Origin: DAITQM01 sp036832975
GTDB taxonomy: Bacteria > Pseudomonadota > Gammaproteobacteria > Xanthomonadales > Wenzhouxiangellaceae
Length of the DNA: 64,000 nt
Assembly (NCBI GenBank): GCA_036832975.1
Contig: DAITQM010000008.1
Coordinates: 23,080-87,079 of the forward strand
Direction: 5' to 3'
Under the pieces are notes generated by a model that was not told where the DNA came from, searched no databases, and saw nothing but the letters and a program-made list of their open reading frames with translations. Both the position numbers and the translations under genes were made by a program. How positions within the stretch are numbered: the stretch's first letter is position 1; each line of letters opens with the position of its first letter. Of this stretch, positions 9,731-17,473 are shown in pieces.

Positions 9731-10899
9731 AAGCGTGGCGCATCGTCTTCGGTAAAGAAGTCCGCGAAAACCTCCGCGACCGGCGAACCCTGCTCTCGTC
9801 GCTGGTCTTCGGCGCGATGTTCGGGCCGCTGCTGTTCGCACTGATCTTGGGCATCGTCATTTCGCGCGAAGCCGACAAGGCCGAACAGGAACTCAAATTG
9901 CCGGTCACCGGCGGCGCGGCGGCGCCGAATCTCGTCGCCTGGCTCGAACGCCATGGGGCGGTCATCGAGACGGCACCGGACGACCCCGAACAAGCGATCG
10001 CCGAACGCCGGGTCGATCTGGTCGTCCGGATTCCCGGCGAGTATCCGGCGCAATGGCTGAGCGGCGAGGCCGCCGTCGTCGAAATCCTCCACGACAGTTC
10101 GCGGCGCGATACCGAGCAAGCCGTGCGCCGGGCCCGCTCGCTGCTCGAAGCCTGGGGGGCACAGACTGGAGCACAGCGCCTGTTGCTGCGCGGCATCGAC
10201 CCGGCGATCACACGACCTGTCGAGGTGCAACTTAAGGACCAGTCCACGCCGGAAAGCCGCGGCGCCCTGATCCTGGCGATGCTGCCCTATCTCGTCATGC
10301 TCTCGGTATTTATCGGCGGCATGTATCTGGCGATCGACATCACCGCCGGCGAGCGCGAACGGCGCTCGCTCGAACCGTTGTTGCTCAATCCAGTTGCGAT
10401 CTGGCAAATCGCCGGTGGCAAAATGCTGGCGACGCTGTTGTTCGCGCTCATCGCGCTGGCCCTGACGCTGGCGATGTTCCGCCTCGGCATGCAGTTTCTG
10501 CCGGTCGCTGAACTTGGCGTGCGATTTAATCTGAACGCCCCGGCCCTGGTCGCCATGTTCATCTTGATGATCCCGGTGGCGCTGCTCGCCGTCGGCTTGC
10601 AGACCTTGACCGCCGCGTTCAGCCGCAGCTTCCGCGAGGCACAAACTTATCTATCGTTTTTGATGTTCGTACCGTTACTGCCCAGCCTGTGGCTGGCGGT
10701 CAGTCCCGTCAAACCCGAAGCATGGATGATGGCCGTGCCACTATTCAACCAGGCGCTGTTGATTCAAATGACCAGCCGTGCCGAAATCATCACCACCGGC
10801 TGGCACCTGGCCGCCGCCGCGTCGACCACCATTGCCGCCTTACTGGCCGCCGCGGCCGCCCTCCACTTCTACCGCCGGCCGCAGATGCTGGAGGGTTAG
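9727..10899 (+). CDS. natB: ABC-2 permease, NatB type
   Basis: The 390-residue membrane protein has one N-terminal membrane segment (residues about 22-42), a long extracytoplasmic domain of about 130 residues, then five or more hydrophobic segments beginning at LILAMLPYLVMLSVFIGGMY. The motif AGERERRSLEPLLLNPV is characteristic of NatB/YhaP-like permeases. It completes the hydrolase-natA-natB operon. The stop codon sits directly against the debris of an integron integrase, so this gene marks the left edge of the accessory region. Confidence 0.9.
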   Translation: MKAWRIVFGKEVRENLRDRRTLLSSLVFGAMFGPLLFALILGIVISREADKAEQELKLPVTGGAAAPNLVAWLERHGAVIETAPDDPEQAIAERRVDLVVRIPGEYPAQWLSGEAAVVEILHDSSRRDTEQAVRRARSLLEAWGAQTGAQRLLLRGIDPAITRPVEVQLKDQSTPESRGALILAMLPYLVMLSVFIGGMYLAIDITAGERERRSLEPLLLNPVAIWQIAGGKMLATLLFALIALALTLAMFRLGMQFLPVAELGVRFNLNAPALVAMFILMIPVALLAVGLQTLTAAFSRSFREAQTYLSFLMFVPLLPSLWLAVSPVKPEAWMMAVPLFNQALLIQMTSRAEIITTGWHLAAAASTTIAALLAAAAALHFYRRPQMLEG

Positions 10900-10904
10900 T
10901 CGCT

Positions 10905-11235
10905 GCCCCGATGTGGCGAACCGGTCACCCTCCATCAACCGCATACTGGCGCCGTAAAGCAAACGCGCCACCCGCGCGGTTGCCCCCATCATACGCCCCG
11001 AGACTTGCGTCACCTCCGAACGCGACAACACCACCGGCCGGCGGTCGGTCCGCATGCCGGATGTGACCGCCCGCAACCAGAGCAAATCGTTACCGAGCAC
11101 CTGCTCAGCCCCCCATCTCCGCGGGATGCTATTTGTTGTGGAACAGAATGAAGCGTTGAACCCACTCGACATACGTTTTTTCGGTTCGAATGATCTAGTG
11201 CAGGGCACGGATATGCGTGCGAAGTTGATTGGGTA
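10905..11235 (-). pseudogene. Integron integrase remnant 1 (intI, heavily decayed)
   Basis: On the minus strand two conserved pieces of an integron-type tyrosine recombinase survive. Around 11131-11193 the frame reads IRTEKTYVEWVQRFILFHNK, a stop, then HPAEMGG, which is the N-terminal signature of IntI proteins. After an internal deletion, around 10925-11090, another stretch reads RRPVVLSRSEVTQVSGRMMG and LLYGASMRLMEG, the region around the first catalytic arginine. Everything downstream, including the histidines and the tyrosine, is missing, and the remnant ends against natB. It is certainly inactive. Its orientation, away from the plus-strand cassettes that follow, is what an integron head should have. 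Confidence 0.85.
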
Positions 11236-11396
11236 GATTTAGGGGCTTTTGACCATTGATAACCATTGAGTTTGAATCTAAGTTATTGAATTTGGTGAAA
11301 TATTCTATTCAAGTGAACAATTGTACACCAGAAGAAATGTTTATGGTATATTACTTTGGTGCATAAATGTAGTTGGAGATCTTTTGGAGACACTCC
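11236..11396 (+). promoter_or_regulatory. AT-rich leader between intI remnant 1 and the first cassette (possible attI and promoter)
   Basis: This stretch is much richer in A and T than the flanking core genome. It holds a TATATT-like -10 element in TTATGGTATATTAC (11339-11352) and a ribosome site (GGAG) ahead of the ATG at 11397. In a working integron this interval would carry attI and the cassette promoter. The same ten bases TATGGTATAT recur near 15429, in front of the hicB cassette. No experimentally recognisable attI core can be defined by eye. Confidence 0.4.
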
Positions 11397-12332
11397 ATGA
11401 ATGAAGCCACGGGAGCCTCGCCGGACCAGCCTCAGTCAGCGCCTGAGCAGAAGATCGACCCCGCTGATATAGCTAGCGTAATGGTCGCAATTAGGAAAGG
11501 CGACGATGACGAAATCAAAAAGGCTTTGTCAGCCCATGTGCAAGCACTGGTCGCAAAGCACAAGATGGACAAGTACAAACTCATCATTCTGTTCGACGAG
11601 AAGGACGAAATCTCAAACTGGCATGCCGACCGCATCTACAGCGCCGCGACCGGTGGCGAGTCGAAAGATATTCTCTTGGTTATTCATAGCACCGGCGGCA
11701 GCGTTGAAGCTGCGTACCTGATCAGTAAAACCTGTATCAGGCTGTCAAAAGTGAACTTTGTAGTCGCCGTCCCCAGAAAGGCAAAGTCTGCAGCAACTTT
11801 GATCTCCTTAGGTGCCGATGAGATTCACATGGGCCTAATGAGCGAGCTCGGTCCGATTGATCCTCAGTTCGGAGGCTTTCCCGCTCTGGCGATGCAGAAT
11901 GCTCTGAGGTTGCTCGCAGACTTGAGCTGCAAGTATCCCGGATCATCTGAAATGTGGGGACGTTTTCTGTCGGAGAAACTAGATCTACGCATACTCGGGT
12001 ATTTTGAGCGCGTGAGTGAATCCGCGGTGCAGTACGCTGAGCGCTTGCTTGAAGGAAAGGTGCTTCCGAAGGGTCAAACACCAAAGGTACTGGCCGATCA
12101 CTTTGTGAATCATTACAAGGATCATGGTTTCGTAATAGACGCGGACGAAGCTAAGAAACTGTTGGGAGACAAGATCGCAAAACAGAATACTGCAGAATAC
12201 AGATTTGCAAACGAACTGCACGGATCACTGGACCTTGTAAAGGTCTTCTTGGATTTCATCGGCAACAAGGACTACGACTACGTTGGTGGTGTTGAAGATG
12301 GAATCGTCATTCGTAAGAAGAAGGAGCGATAA
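11397..12332 (+). CDS. Serine dehydrogenase proteinase-like protein (SDH/ClpP-crotonase fold), cassette gene
   Basis: The 311-residue protein matches the SDH proteinase family, a relative of ClpP and SppA. Visible features are HSTGGSVEAAYLIS (oxyanion glycines) and KSAATLISLGADEIHMG (candidate nucleophile serine in the KSAAT motif), followed by GPIDPQ. There is no signal peptide, so it acts in the cytoplasm. The frame could start at 11373, but GGAG sits just before the ATG at 11397. Base use is more AT-rich than the core genes. It is the first cassette behind integrase remnant 1. Proteins of this family occur in defence and accessory contexts, but its role here is unknown. Confidence 0.75.
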   Translation: MNEATGASPDQPQSAPEQKIDPADIASVMVAIRKGDDDEIKKALSAHVQALVAKHKMDKYKLIILFDEKDEISNWHADRIYSAATGGESKDILLVIHSTGGSVEAAYLISKTCIRLSKVNFVVAVPRKAKSAATLISLGADEIHMGLMSELGPIDPQFGGFPALAMQNALRLLADLSCKYPGSSEMWGRFLSEKLDLRILGYFERVSESAVQYAERLLEGKVLPKGQTPKVLADHFVNHYKDHGFVIDADEAKKLLGDKIAKQNTAEYRFANELHGSLDLVKVFLDFIGNKDYDYVGGVEDGIVIRKKKER

Positions 12333-12378
12333 CACGGCGCTCAATCGGACGCTCGCACCTCGCGCCGGTTCGCTATGC
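12326..12378 (+). repeat. Degenerate attC site after the SDH cassette
   Basis: The segment starts with CGATAAC over the stop codon and resembles the better site at 21038-21100 in its GACGCTC...GGACGC and GCGCCGGTT blocks. The right-hand core is degraded to GCTATGC. It closes the first cassette. Confidence 0.5.
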
Positions 12379-12404
12379 GGTAGGCATGCTCAAGTAAACG
12401 CCAA

Positions 12405-13157
12405 GTGGTAATATCAGACAAAAGCCGGAAGATACTTTGGGCGCGATCTGGCAACAGATGCGCAATCTGCCGGCATCCGCTAGTCGTGGATGAAACGAGC
12501 GCGGATGCCGAGTCTGTTGTCGGGGATGAGTGCCATATTGTCTCAGGGGCCACGGGCGGACCACGTCATGATCCAGACTTCCCCGAGGGTGACATACACG
12601 CTCTTGCGAACCTAATGCTGCTCTGCCGAGTTCACCACAAGATGGTCGATGACCAGGCAGAAACTTACACCGTCGACGTGCTTCGGACCATTAAGACGAA
12701 CCACGAGAAATGGGTCGAGGAAAAGCTTCAGGAGGATGCTCAAATTCCACCCGTTCGTATTAGACAGATAGGTAGCGAAATCCCAAAGCAACTCCCGGTA
12801 GTACAATCCGGCAAAGATCTGCTAAATCTTGCGATCGGATGCCATGGCGCGTATCACGACTATAGTGACGATCTCGATGAAGCGGACACGGAGCTGGTTG
12901 GAAGTCTCTTCCAGACTGTCTCAGATTGGGCAGACATCGGCGATGGCCTGGAGCCGATTGAGCGGATCCGCGCAGCCAAGTTGATTGACGATCTGCTTAA
13001 GGACCTAACGTCAAATGGGTTCATGGTCTTTGCCGCGATAGAACGCCAGCGAATTGAAGGAGGCGTCAGTTCGCCATCCGCTTTTTTCGTACTACACCTG
13101 TCGGTTCGCCGAGCAAGCGACCCGGGCGTCGTAAGTGCAAGAGATGATCGCTCCTAG
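12405..13157 (+). CDS. HNH endonuclease-domain protein, cassette gene
   Basis: The 250-residue protein carries a zinc-type HNH motif in its first 85 residues: CAIC near residue 18, DECHIVSG near 42 and NLMLLCRVHHKMVD near 70. The rest has no domain recognisable by eye. The start is uncertain: GTG at 12405 has no clear ribosome site. HNH proteins of this size are common in integron cassettes and often act as nucleases in anti-phage defence. Whether it works with the adjacent protease-like gene is open. Confidence 0.72.
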   Translation: MVISDKSRKILWARSGNRCAICRHPLVVDETSADAESVVGDECHIVSGATGGPRHDPDFPEGDIHALANLMLLCRVHHKMVDDQAETYTVDVLRTIKTNHEKWVEEKLQEDAQIPPVRIRQIGSEIPKQLPVVQSGKDLLNLAIGCHGAYHDYSDDLDEADTELVGSLFQTVSDWADIGDGLEPIERIRAAKLIDDLLKDLTSNGFMVFAAIERQRIEGGVSSPSAFFVLHLSVRRASDPGVVSARDDRS

Positions 13158-13162
13158 AGGCA

Positions 13163-13225
13163 TGCCCAACGAATAAGGTTAGATCGTGCGAGCGCAGCGA
13201 GCCGCGATCTTAACCGGTAGTTGAA
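13163..13225 (+). repeat. attC site after the HNH cassette
   Basis: The site is 63 bp. The left core GCCCAAC (13163-13169) and right core GTTGAAC (13219-13225) fit the attC consensus RYYYAAC / GTTRRRY. Between them GGTTAGATCG pairs with CGATCTTAACC to form the expected imperfect stem. Confidence 0.75.
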
Positions 13226-13281
13226 CAAGCCCGGTCGTGACGAAGAGGGGTTCTTTATAGAAGCAAACAAATCGGTTTGCT

Positions 13282-13870
13282 TTGAGGCGAGCAGTCGCGG
13301 GTTTTGATGCGTTGTGTTTTCTCAGGCCGAGCGCGGCCGTTGGCTTGTTGTCAAGCCGGCTCGATCAGGCTGTTTTTGTCATGGCTGGTTCCGCATCCTC
13401 CATGTCAAGCGAGGCACGGGTTGTGTCGTGCCTCGGTGGTCTATCCGGGTTGCCAATGCCGGCGAATAATCGATGTGATATGCATGGGGCTGCCGCAGTC
13501 GGGACAGCGGATCAGCCAAAGGAAGTCCGCGCCGCCAAGTGTGCGGGTTCTGGTTTCTCCGGTGCGGGATTCAACATAGCGAAAGGTCACCTTACCGTTT
13601 CGATTGGCCAGGATGTCGCGCCTGGCGATCACGCCCCGGTAGAGGTAGCGCGACAGATAAGCCAGCGCCGGCTCGCCGCGCCCGACCCGGCGACAATCGG
13701 CCACCCAACTGTTCGGGTTCCAGACGGTCCGGGCAGCAATCGAACCAAGCCGAAATCCGCCGCACCGCTGGCATAGGCCTCGATGGTCTTGTCGCTCATG
13801 TCCTGTAACTTCAGGGCTCTCAGGTGCTTGCGGTACAGCTCGTCGAACCGATTTTGCTCGGATTTGTTCA
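13282..13870 (-). pseudogene. Fused remnant of an IS91-type transposase and its partner tyrosine recombinase
   Basis: On the minus strand the segment opens with MNKSEQNRFDELYRKHLRAL and DKTIEAYA (13780-13868), the N-terminus of the small integrase that accompanies some IS91-like elements. After a deletion and frame change it continues as VGRGEPALAYLSRYLYRGVI and FRYVESRTGETRTRTL (about 13441-13700), the C-terminal part of an IS91 transposase, ending with a CPDCGSPM zinc ribbon that has lost the segment before it. No complete catalytic domain remains. The segment 13226-13440 appears to be the rest of the element's 3' end and holds no gene. Confidence 0.72.
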
Positions 13871-13960
13871 TGGTGGTAAACTCCTTGAAAACGCGCCCCG
13901 CTTGGGCGACGGTCAAGGGTTACACAGAATGAATCGGGTTTTCTGCTGCGGAGCGGCTTC

Positions 13961-14032
13961 GTTCAACAATCAATTCCAGCCGACGTGCCAGCCGCTCCGC
14001 GTCTGTCACGCGGCTGAATTGGGGCGTTAGGC
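13961..14032 (+). repeat. attC site before the TPR-like cassette
   Basis: The site is 72 bp. Its left core GTTCAAC (13961-13967) and right core GTTAGGC (14026-14032) are both perfect matches to the attC consensus. Internal CAGCCG...CGGCTG segments pair. Confidence 0.82.
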
Positions 14033-14036
14033 GGCA

Positions 14037-14675
14037 TTGAAAACCAGCGAGTGGTACCGGAAAGAGACCTGGTCTGCGGAGGATGCCGCTGACTTTGAGC
14101 GCCGATTGGGTCGCTCACGGAGACAAAGAACTCAGTACTTAAAGTTACAAGCAGGGCATCTCGCAGGCACCAAGAAGGCGACACTCGCCGCCCCAGCCAT
14201 CGAACTCGCAAAGCGATACCTCCAAGAGGATCCTAGTGGCATATTTGAGGCCCAAGCACATCTCATCATTGCCGAGTCCTATGCAACTTTGCGAGACACC
14301 GACGGCGCATTACAAGCATACCGCGAGGCAGTTGCGGCGGAGTTACGAAGGCCCAACGTACGGAACTACGCATACTTGCAGTACGCTTGGTTTGTGACTA
14401 CAAACGATCTTTCCGGCGAATTCGAGAGTGTATTGAAGGCTATGGAACAAATGGATGAAAAGGACCTCATGTTCCCTATCAATCAGTATAAGTATTTCGG
14501 TTCTCTGGCAATCATTTCGGAGGCGTTCGGTGATCTCGGAAATGCTCGCCGTATGGCTCGCGATGCCCTCGATGCCGAGAAGAAAAACAGTCCCTTCTCG
14601 CGGCACAAGGATGCCGGAGTCGTTCGAGGCATTGATGTCTCAATACAGAGAAGGCTACGGCGTGTTGCCGCCTAA
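14037..14675 (+). CDS. TPR-like cassette protein of unknown function
   Basis: The 212-residue soluble protein starts with TTG five bases after an attC right core, a usual position for cassette genes. Residues 55-160 look like helical repeats (AHLIIAESYATLRDTDGALQAYREAV and FGSLAIISEAFGDLGNARRMARDAL), which suggests a tetratricopeptide-type protein-binding scaffold. There is no signal peptide and no catalytic motif. The stop codon lies inside the next attC (GCCTAAC). The partner is unknown. Confidence 0.68.
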   Translation: MKTSEWYRKETWSAEDAADFERRLGRSRRQRTQYLKLQAGHLAGTKKATLAAPAIELAKRYLQEDPSGIFEAQAHLIIAESYATLRDTDGALQAYREAVAAELRRPNVRNYAYLQYAWFVTTNDLSGEFESVLKAMEQMDEKDLMFPINQYKYFGSLAIISEAFGDLGNARRMARDALDAEKKNSPFSRHKDAGVVRGIDVSIQRRLRRVAA

Positions 14676-14775
14676 CAAGACGTTCCAAAGGGACACAATC
14701 GCCGTGTCACATCTTTCGCAAAAGGCTCAAAAGCTGCGCCACGGCAATTCCGCCCCTGAACAGCGACATTAGCTT
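14670..14775 (+). repeat. Long attC-like site with degraded right core
   Basis: The left core GCCTAAC (14670-14676) is perfect. Around 14756-14775 the sequence CCTGAACAGCGACATTAGC resembles an attC right end in which GTTAGGC has become ATTAGCT. Length is about 105 bp, within the attC range. Confidence 0.55.
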
Positions 14776-15029
14776 GTCCCCGTAACTTTGGAAAATGAAA
14801 GCAGTGAGAGAGTTAAAAATTGGGGATCGAGTTAAGAAGAATCCGGTTACTTGGATCGCCAATGATTTTAAGCCGATCGAGGACAGTCATGATCACCCCG
14901 ACAACGACCCAACAGGCCACTCTGCCGCCCTGCCTCGGCAGGTCACTCGACAGATCACTCGTTTTTTCTTCACAGATCGGGGACGAAAAGGGTAGTGAAA
15001 GCGTAGAAATACGCCTGGCGATCATGGCG
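14776..15029. other. Cassette-array interval without a convincing gene
   Basis: Only a 66-codon frame (14795-14995, plus) is open here. Its first 25 residues look protein-like (MKAVRELKIGDRVKKN) but the rest is low in recognisable signal. It may be the stump of a cassette cut by the IS21-type remnant that follows. Confidence 0.35.
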
Positions 15030-15419
15030 CTGTGGTGTTGCTCACGTGATCGATGTCATTTTTCACCCATATGGCGCCATTTCGTTTTCGCCTTAAAGGC
15101 GCCACCTGTTTTTCGGGTTAAAGGCGCCAGGGCGTATTCGCCCTAAAGGCGCCACCGGATTTTCGGCCTAAAGGCGCCACCAGGGCGGCCGGTTTTCGCG
15201 TTTCAGACTTCTTTCAATGGCCTACCCTCGGTTGTTTTGACCGAGGAGGGCCCGATGAACCGGAGGTTTGAGATGCACCAGTACCGACATATCCTTGCCC
15301 GCATGCGCCTTTGCGAGTCCGATCGCCAGATCGATGCGGCCGACCTGATGAATCGGAGAATGGCGGCCAAGCTGCGCAAAAGGGCAACCTTAATGCAGAT
15401 GAACGAATATACGCCATGA
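15030..15419 (+). mobile_element. Left end of an IS21-family element with truncated istA
   Basis: The segment holds five copies of a 25-bp unit centred on GGCGCC (starting at 15073, 15098, 15123, 15148 and 15173), like the multiple transposase-binding repeats at IS21 ends. A ribosome site GAGGAGGG precedes an ATG at 15255. The 54-residue product begins MNRRFEMHQYRHILARMRLC and matches the N-terminal HTH region of IstA, then stops at 15419. No catalytic domain and no istB remain. The exact outer end (near TGTGGTG at 15031) is approximate. Confidence 0.65.
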
Positions 15420-15454
15420 GAAGCGGTTATGGTATATTATTTCGTTTCGAGGTG

Positions 15455-15541
15455 AACTGCAACATAACCATCGAACCCAGTCCGCCCCTGCAGGGCTCGG
15501 ACCGCGCAAACCGCGCGCGGCCGCTGGTGTGTCACGTTATG
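15455..15541 (+). repeat. Possible degenerate attC before the HicBA cassette
   Basis: The segment is GC-rich and able to fold (CGCGCAAACCGCGCG, CCCCTGCAGGG) and ends in CGTTATGTG, the same right-core variant as the attC at 21094. The left core is not convincing. Confidence 0.35.
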
Positions 15542-15571
15542 TGCTCTTGAAAACACGAGTGAGGTGATTCT

Positions 15572-15775
15572 ATGAAGCTCAAAGTAATTGTTCACGAGGC
15601 CGAAGAAGGCGGGTATTGGGCCGAAGTGCCCTCCATACCAGGCTGCGCGACACAAGGCGAAACATTCGACGAACTCCTCGGGAGCATTTACGAGGCCGTG
15701 GAGGGTTGTTTGTCCGTAGACATAAAGGATGTTCAGGTAACCGAAAAAGATAAAGTCCTGGAGATCGCTGTGTGA
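15572..15775 (+). CDS. hicB: HicB-type antitoxin
   Basis: The 67-residue protein begins MKLKVIVHEAEEGGYWAEVP and continues with SIPGCATQGETFDELL, the partial RNase H fold of HicB antitoxins. It ends after the fold, so it lacks the C-terminal DNA-binding domain of longer HicB proteins, as in other short family members. GTGAGGTG upstream is a plausible ribosome site. Its stop overlaps the GTG start of hicA, the usual translational coupling. It should neutralise HicA, but the toxin is truncated here, so the antitoxin may be left without a partner. Confidence 0.85.
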   Translation: MKLKVIVHEAEEGGYWAEVPSIPGCATQGETFDELLGSIYEAVEGCLSVDIKDVQVTEKDKVLEIAV

Positions 15776-15903
15776 AGGCTATTTCAGGGAACGACTTCGC
15801 AAGGCTGCTTGAGAAAAAAGGCTGGGAATTGCGAAGAACGAAGGGAAGTCATCACATTTACACCAAAGCAGGAAATTCGGCTCGAATCGCCGCCCGCGAT
15901 TGA
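15772..15903 (+). pseudogene. hicA: Truncated HicA toxin, fused at its 3' side to the end of intI
   Basis: From the GTG at 15772 the frame reads VKAISGNDFARLLEKKGWEL then RRTKGSHHIYTKAGNSARI, a clear HicA double-stranded RNA-binding mRNA interferase. The catalytic histidine of GSHHIY is present. Full-length HicA is about 60-80 residues; here the frame stops at 43, and after about residue 38 the DNA is the C-terminal end of the integron integrase on the other strand. The C-terminal strand and helix are gone, so activity is doubtful. Confidence 0.82.
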
Positions 15904-16690
15904 GCACATGGGTGTAGATCATGGTTGTACTGACATCCTGGTGCCCGAGCAGCTCCTGCACCGTCCGGATGTCGTTGCCGGCCTCAAGGAGATGGGTCGC
16001 AAACGAATGACGCAGCGTATGCGGTGTCGCCGGTTTTGCCGTTCCCGTCTCGCGAACGGCCCGCTTCATGCCTCGCTGGACAAGCTTTTCATCGATATGG
16101 TGCCTGCGGATGACCCCGGCGCGAGGGTCGAGCGAGCGCTTGCGGGCGCGGAACACATACTGCCAACACCATTCACGGTCGGCGTTGGGATACTTGCGCG
16201 CCAGGGCAAAGGGCAGGTAGACTTAACCGTAACCTTCCAGAAGGTCGGCTTGATGAAGATCCCTGGCGCTGGCAAGCTGGATACGGAGCGGTTCGACCAG
16301 ACGTTGCGTAAGCATCGTCACCCGGTCCTTTTGTCCTTTTCCCTGTCGGACCAGAATCTCTCCACGGTCAAAATCCACGTCCTTGACGCGCAACCGCACC
16401 CCTTCCATCAAGCGCATCCCGGTCCCGTACAGCAGTTTCGCCACCAGCGCCGCCACTCCGGTCATCCGACCCAGCACCCGATTGACTTCTTCGCGTGTCA
16501 ACTGGCCGCCGCTCCGGGCGCTTGGCCCGAGTCACATCGGACAGCCAGGGGAGGTCGATCTTGAGCACCTGAGTGTAAAGAAAGAGAATTGCCGCCAGTG
16601 CCTGGTTCTGCGTCGAGGCGGCCACATTCCGGTCGACTGCGAGATGCGTCAGAAATGCCTCAACCTCGGGCGCACCCATTTCCCAGGTCC
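15880..16690 (-). pseudogene. Integron integrase remnant 2 (intI with N-terminal loss, frameshift and stop)
   Basis: Minus-strand reading gives EMGAPEVEAFLTHLAVDRNV and LAAILFLYTQVL (frame A). There is a loss of about two bases near 16500, then LTREEVNRVLGRMTG, LLYGTGMRLMEGVRLRVKDVD (first catalytic arginine) and ARDLHQADLLEGYG. A TAA stop at 16223-16225 follows, then in the same frame VYLPFALARKYPNA and TPHTLRHSFATHLLEAGNDI with LLGHQDVSTTMIYTHV (His-Arg-His and the nucleophile tyrosine). It is an almost complete IntI, disabled by three lesions: no N-terminus before EMG, one frameshift, one stop. It points away from the plus-strand cassettes at 16.8-21.8 kb. Confidence 0.92.
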
Positions 16691-16831
16691 GTCAACACGG
16701 ATTGGGTAAGCGTAATTCATAGATTGGTAGGAAAAGTTTGTGCTATGATGCGTATTTATACACCATTTAACATTTTTTATCAGCCATTTTTGGTGTCGAA
16801 TTCTAGTTATGCATAAAAAGGGAACATCGAG
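16691..16831 (+). promoter_or_regulatory. AT-rich leader of the second array (possible attI and cassette promoter)
   Basis: This interval between the start side of intI remnant 2 and the first cassette is AT-rich (TATTTATACACC, CATTTTTTATCAG) in contrast to the GC-rich integrase. It is where attI and Pc would lie. No exact core can be assigned. Confidence 0.4.
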
Positions 16832-17383
16832 TTGAGCACAAGTATCGAAGCACTGATAAGCGATCTAGGTGCTGTGTCTGCCATATTGGGCATGGCGACA
16901 GCTCTATCGATAACCTATATCGCCAAACGCAATCAGGAAAGAAAAGAAGCTGAATCACGGAAGAAAATCGAAGAAATCGCAAAAAGTATACCCATTATTC
17001 CTGGTAGTGCGATTAAAGGCATGCTTGCTGAGCAAGTGCGCCGAATGGAAAAAGAGCTTATTAATTCAGTTATCGCAGAATCTCATGCAACAGATAATGA
17101 AAAAGTCGAGAAAATAAGAGAGCAGATCAAAGAGTTTAATGAGCGCATAGCCAAGATAGAAAGCAAGTTTCCTGACGATTCAAAAATTGAGAAAATCTCG
17201 TCAATAAACGATGCAATATTTTCTGAACGAATTGACCAACTTCAGAAAACCGTTCAGCGCCTGGAAGAAAAACAGCTAAGTCGTTGGGATGTCGCGCTAG
17301 TAGTATCAATGATCGTAGGCGCTATTCTTACCATTGTGGCCGCAACATACGGTGTTTTGAGCTGGGTAACTACCAATGCATAA
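16832..17383 (+). CDS. Coiled-coil membrane protein, cassette gene
   Basis: The 183-residue protein has an N-terminal hydrophobic helix (about 10-30, ILGMATALSITYIA), a long charged helical middle rich in E, K and I in heptad-like spacing (about 35-145), and a C-terminal membrane helix (WDVALVVSMIVGAILTIVAA). Both ends therefore anchor a cytoplasmic or periplasmic coiled coil. It starts with TTG. It is low in GC and is the first cassette behind intI remnant 2. No family is recognised; the architecture resembles small membrane proteins common in cassette arrays, some of which are phage-defence effectors, but that is only a possibility. Confidence 0.65.
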   Translation: MSTSIEALISDLGAVSAILGMATALSITYIAKRNQERKEAESRKKIEEIAKSIPIIPGSAIKGMLAEQVRRMEKELINSVIAESHATDNEKVEKIREQIKEFNERIAKIESKFPDDSKIEKISSINDAIFSERIDQLQKTVQRLEEKQLSRWDVALVVSMIVGAILTIVAATYGVLSWVTTNA

Positions 17384-17458
17384 CAAGGCCGTAAACTCGG
17401 ACGCATTTTTCGTTCGCTGCGCTCACTACAAATGCACCGGTTACGGCTGGCGTTAAGC
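17378..17458 (+). repeat. attC site after the coiled-coil membrane protein
   Basis: The site is 81 bp. Left core GCATAAC (17378-17384) overlaps the stop codon, and the right core GTTAAGC (17452-17458) fits the consensus. Internal GGCCGTAA and TTACGGCT segments pair. Confidence 0.8.
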
Positions 17459-17473
17459 ACACGGGACGCACGC

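Noticed and set aside
15073..15178. CRISPR array from regular 25-bp spacing
   Set aside because: Repeats are short (GGCGCC core) with similar 'spacers' and are next to an IS21 istA; no cas genes.
15779..16156. Intact small integrase
   Set aside because: It is only the C-terminal part of the broken intI; a stop at 16223 separates it from the rest.
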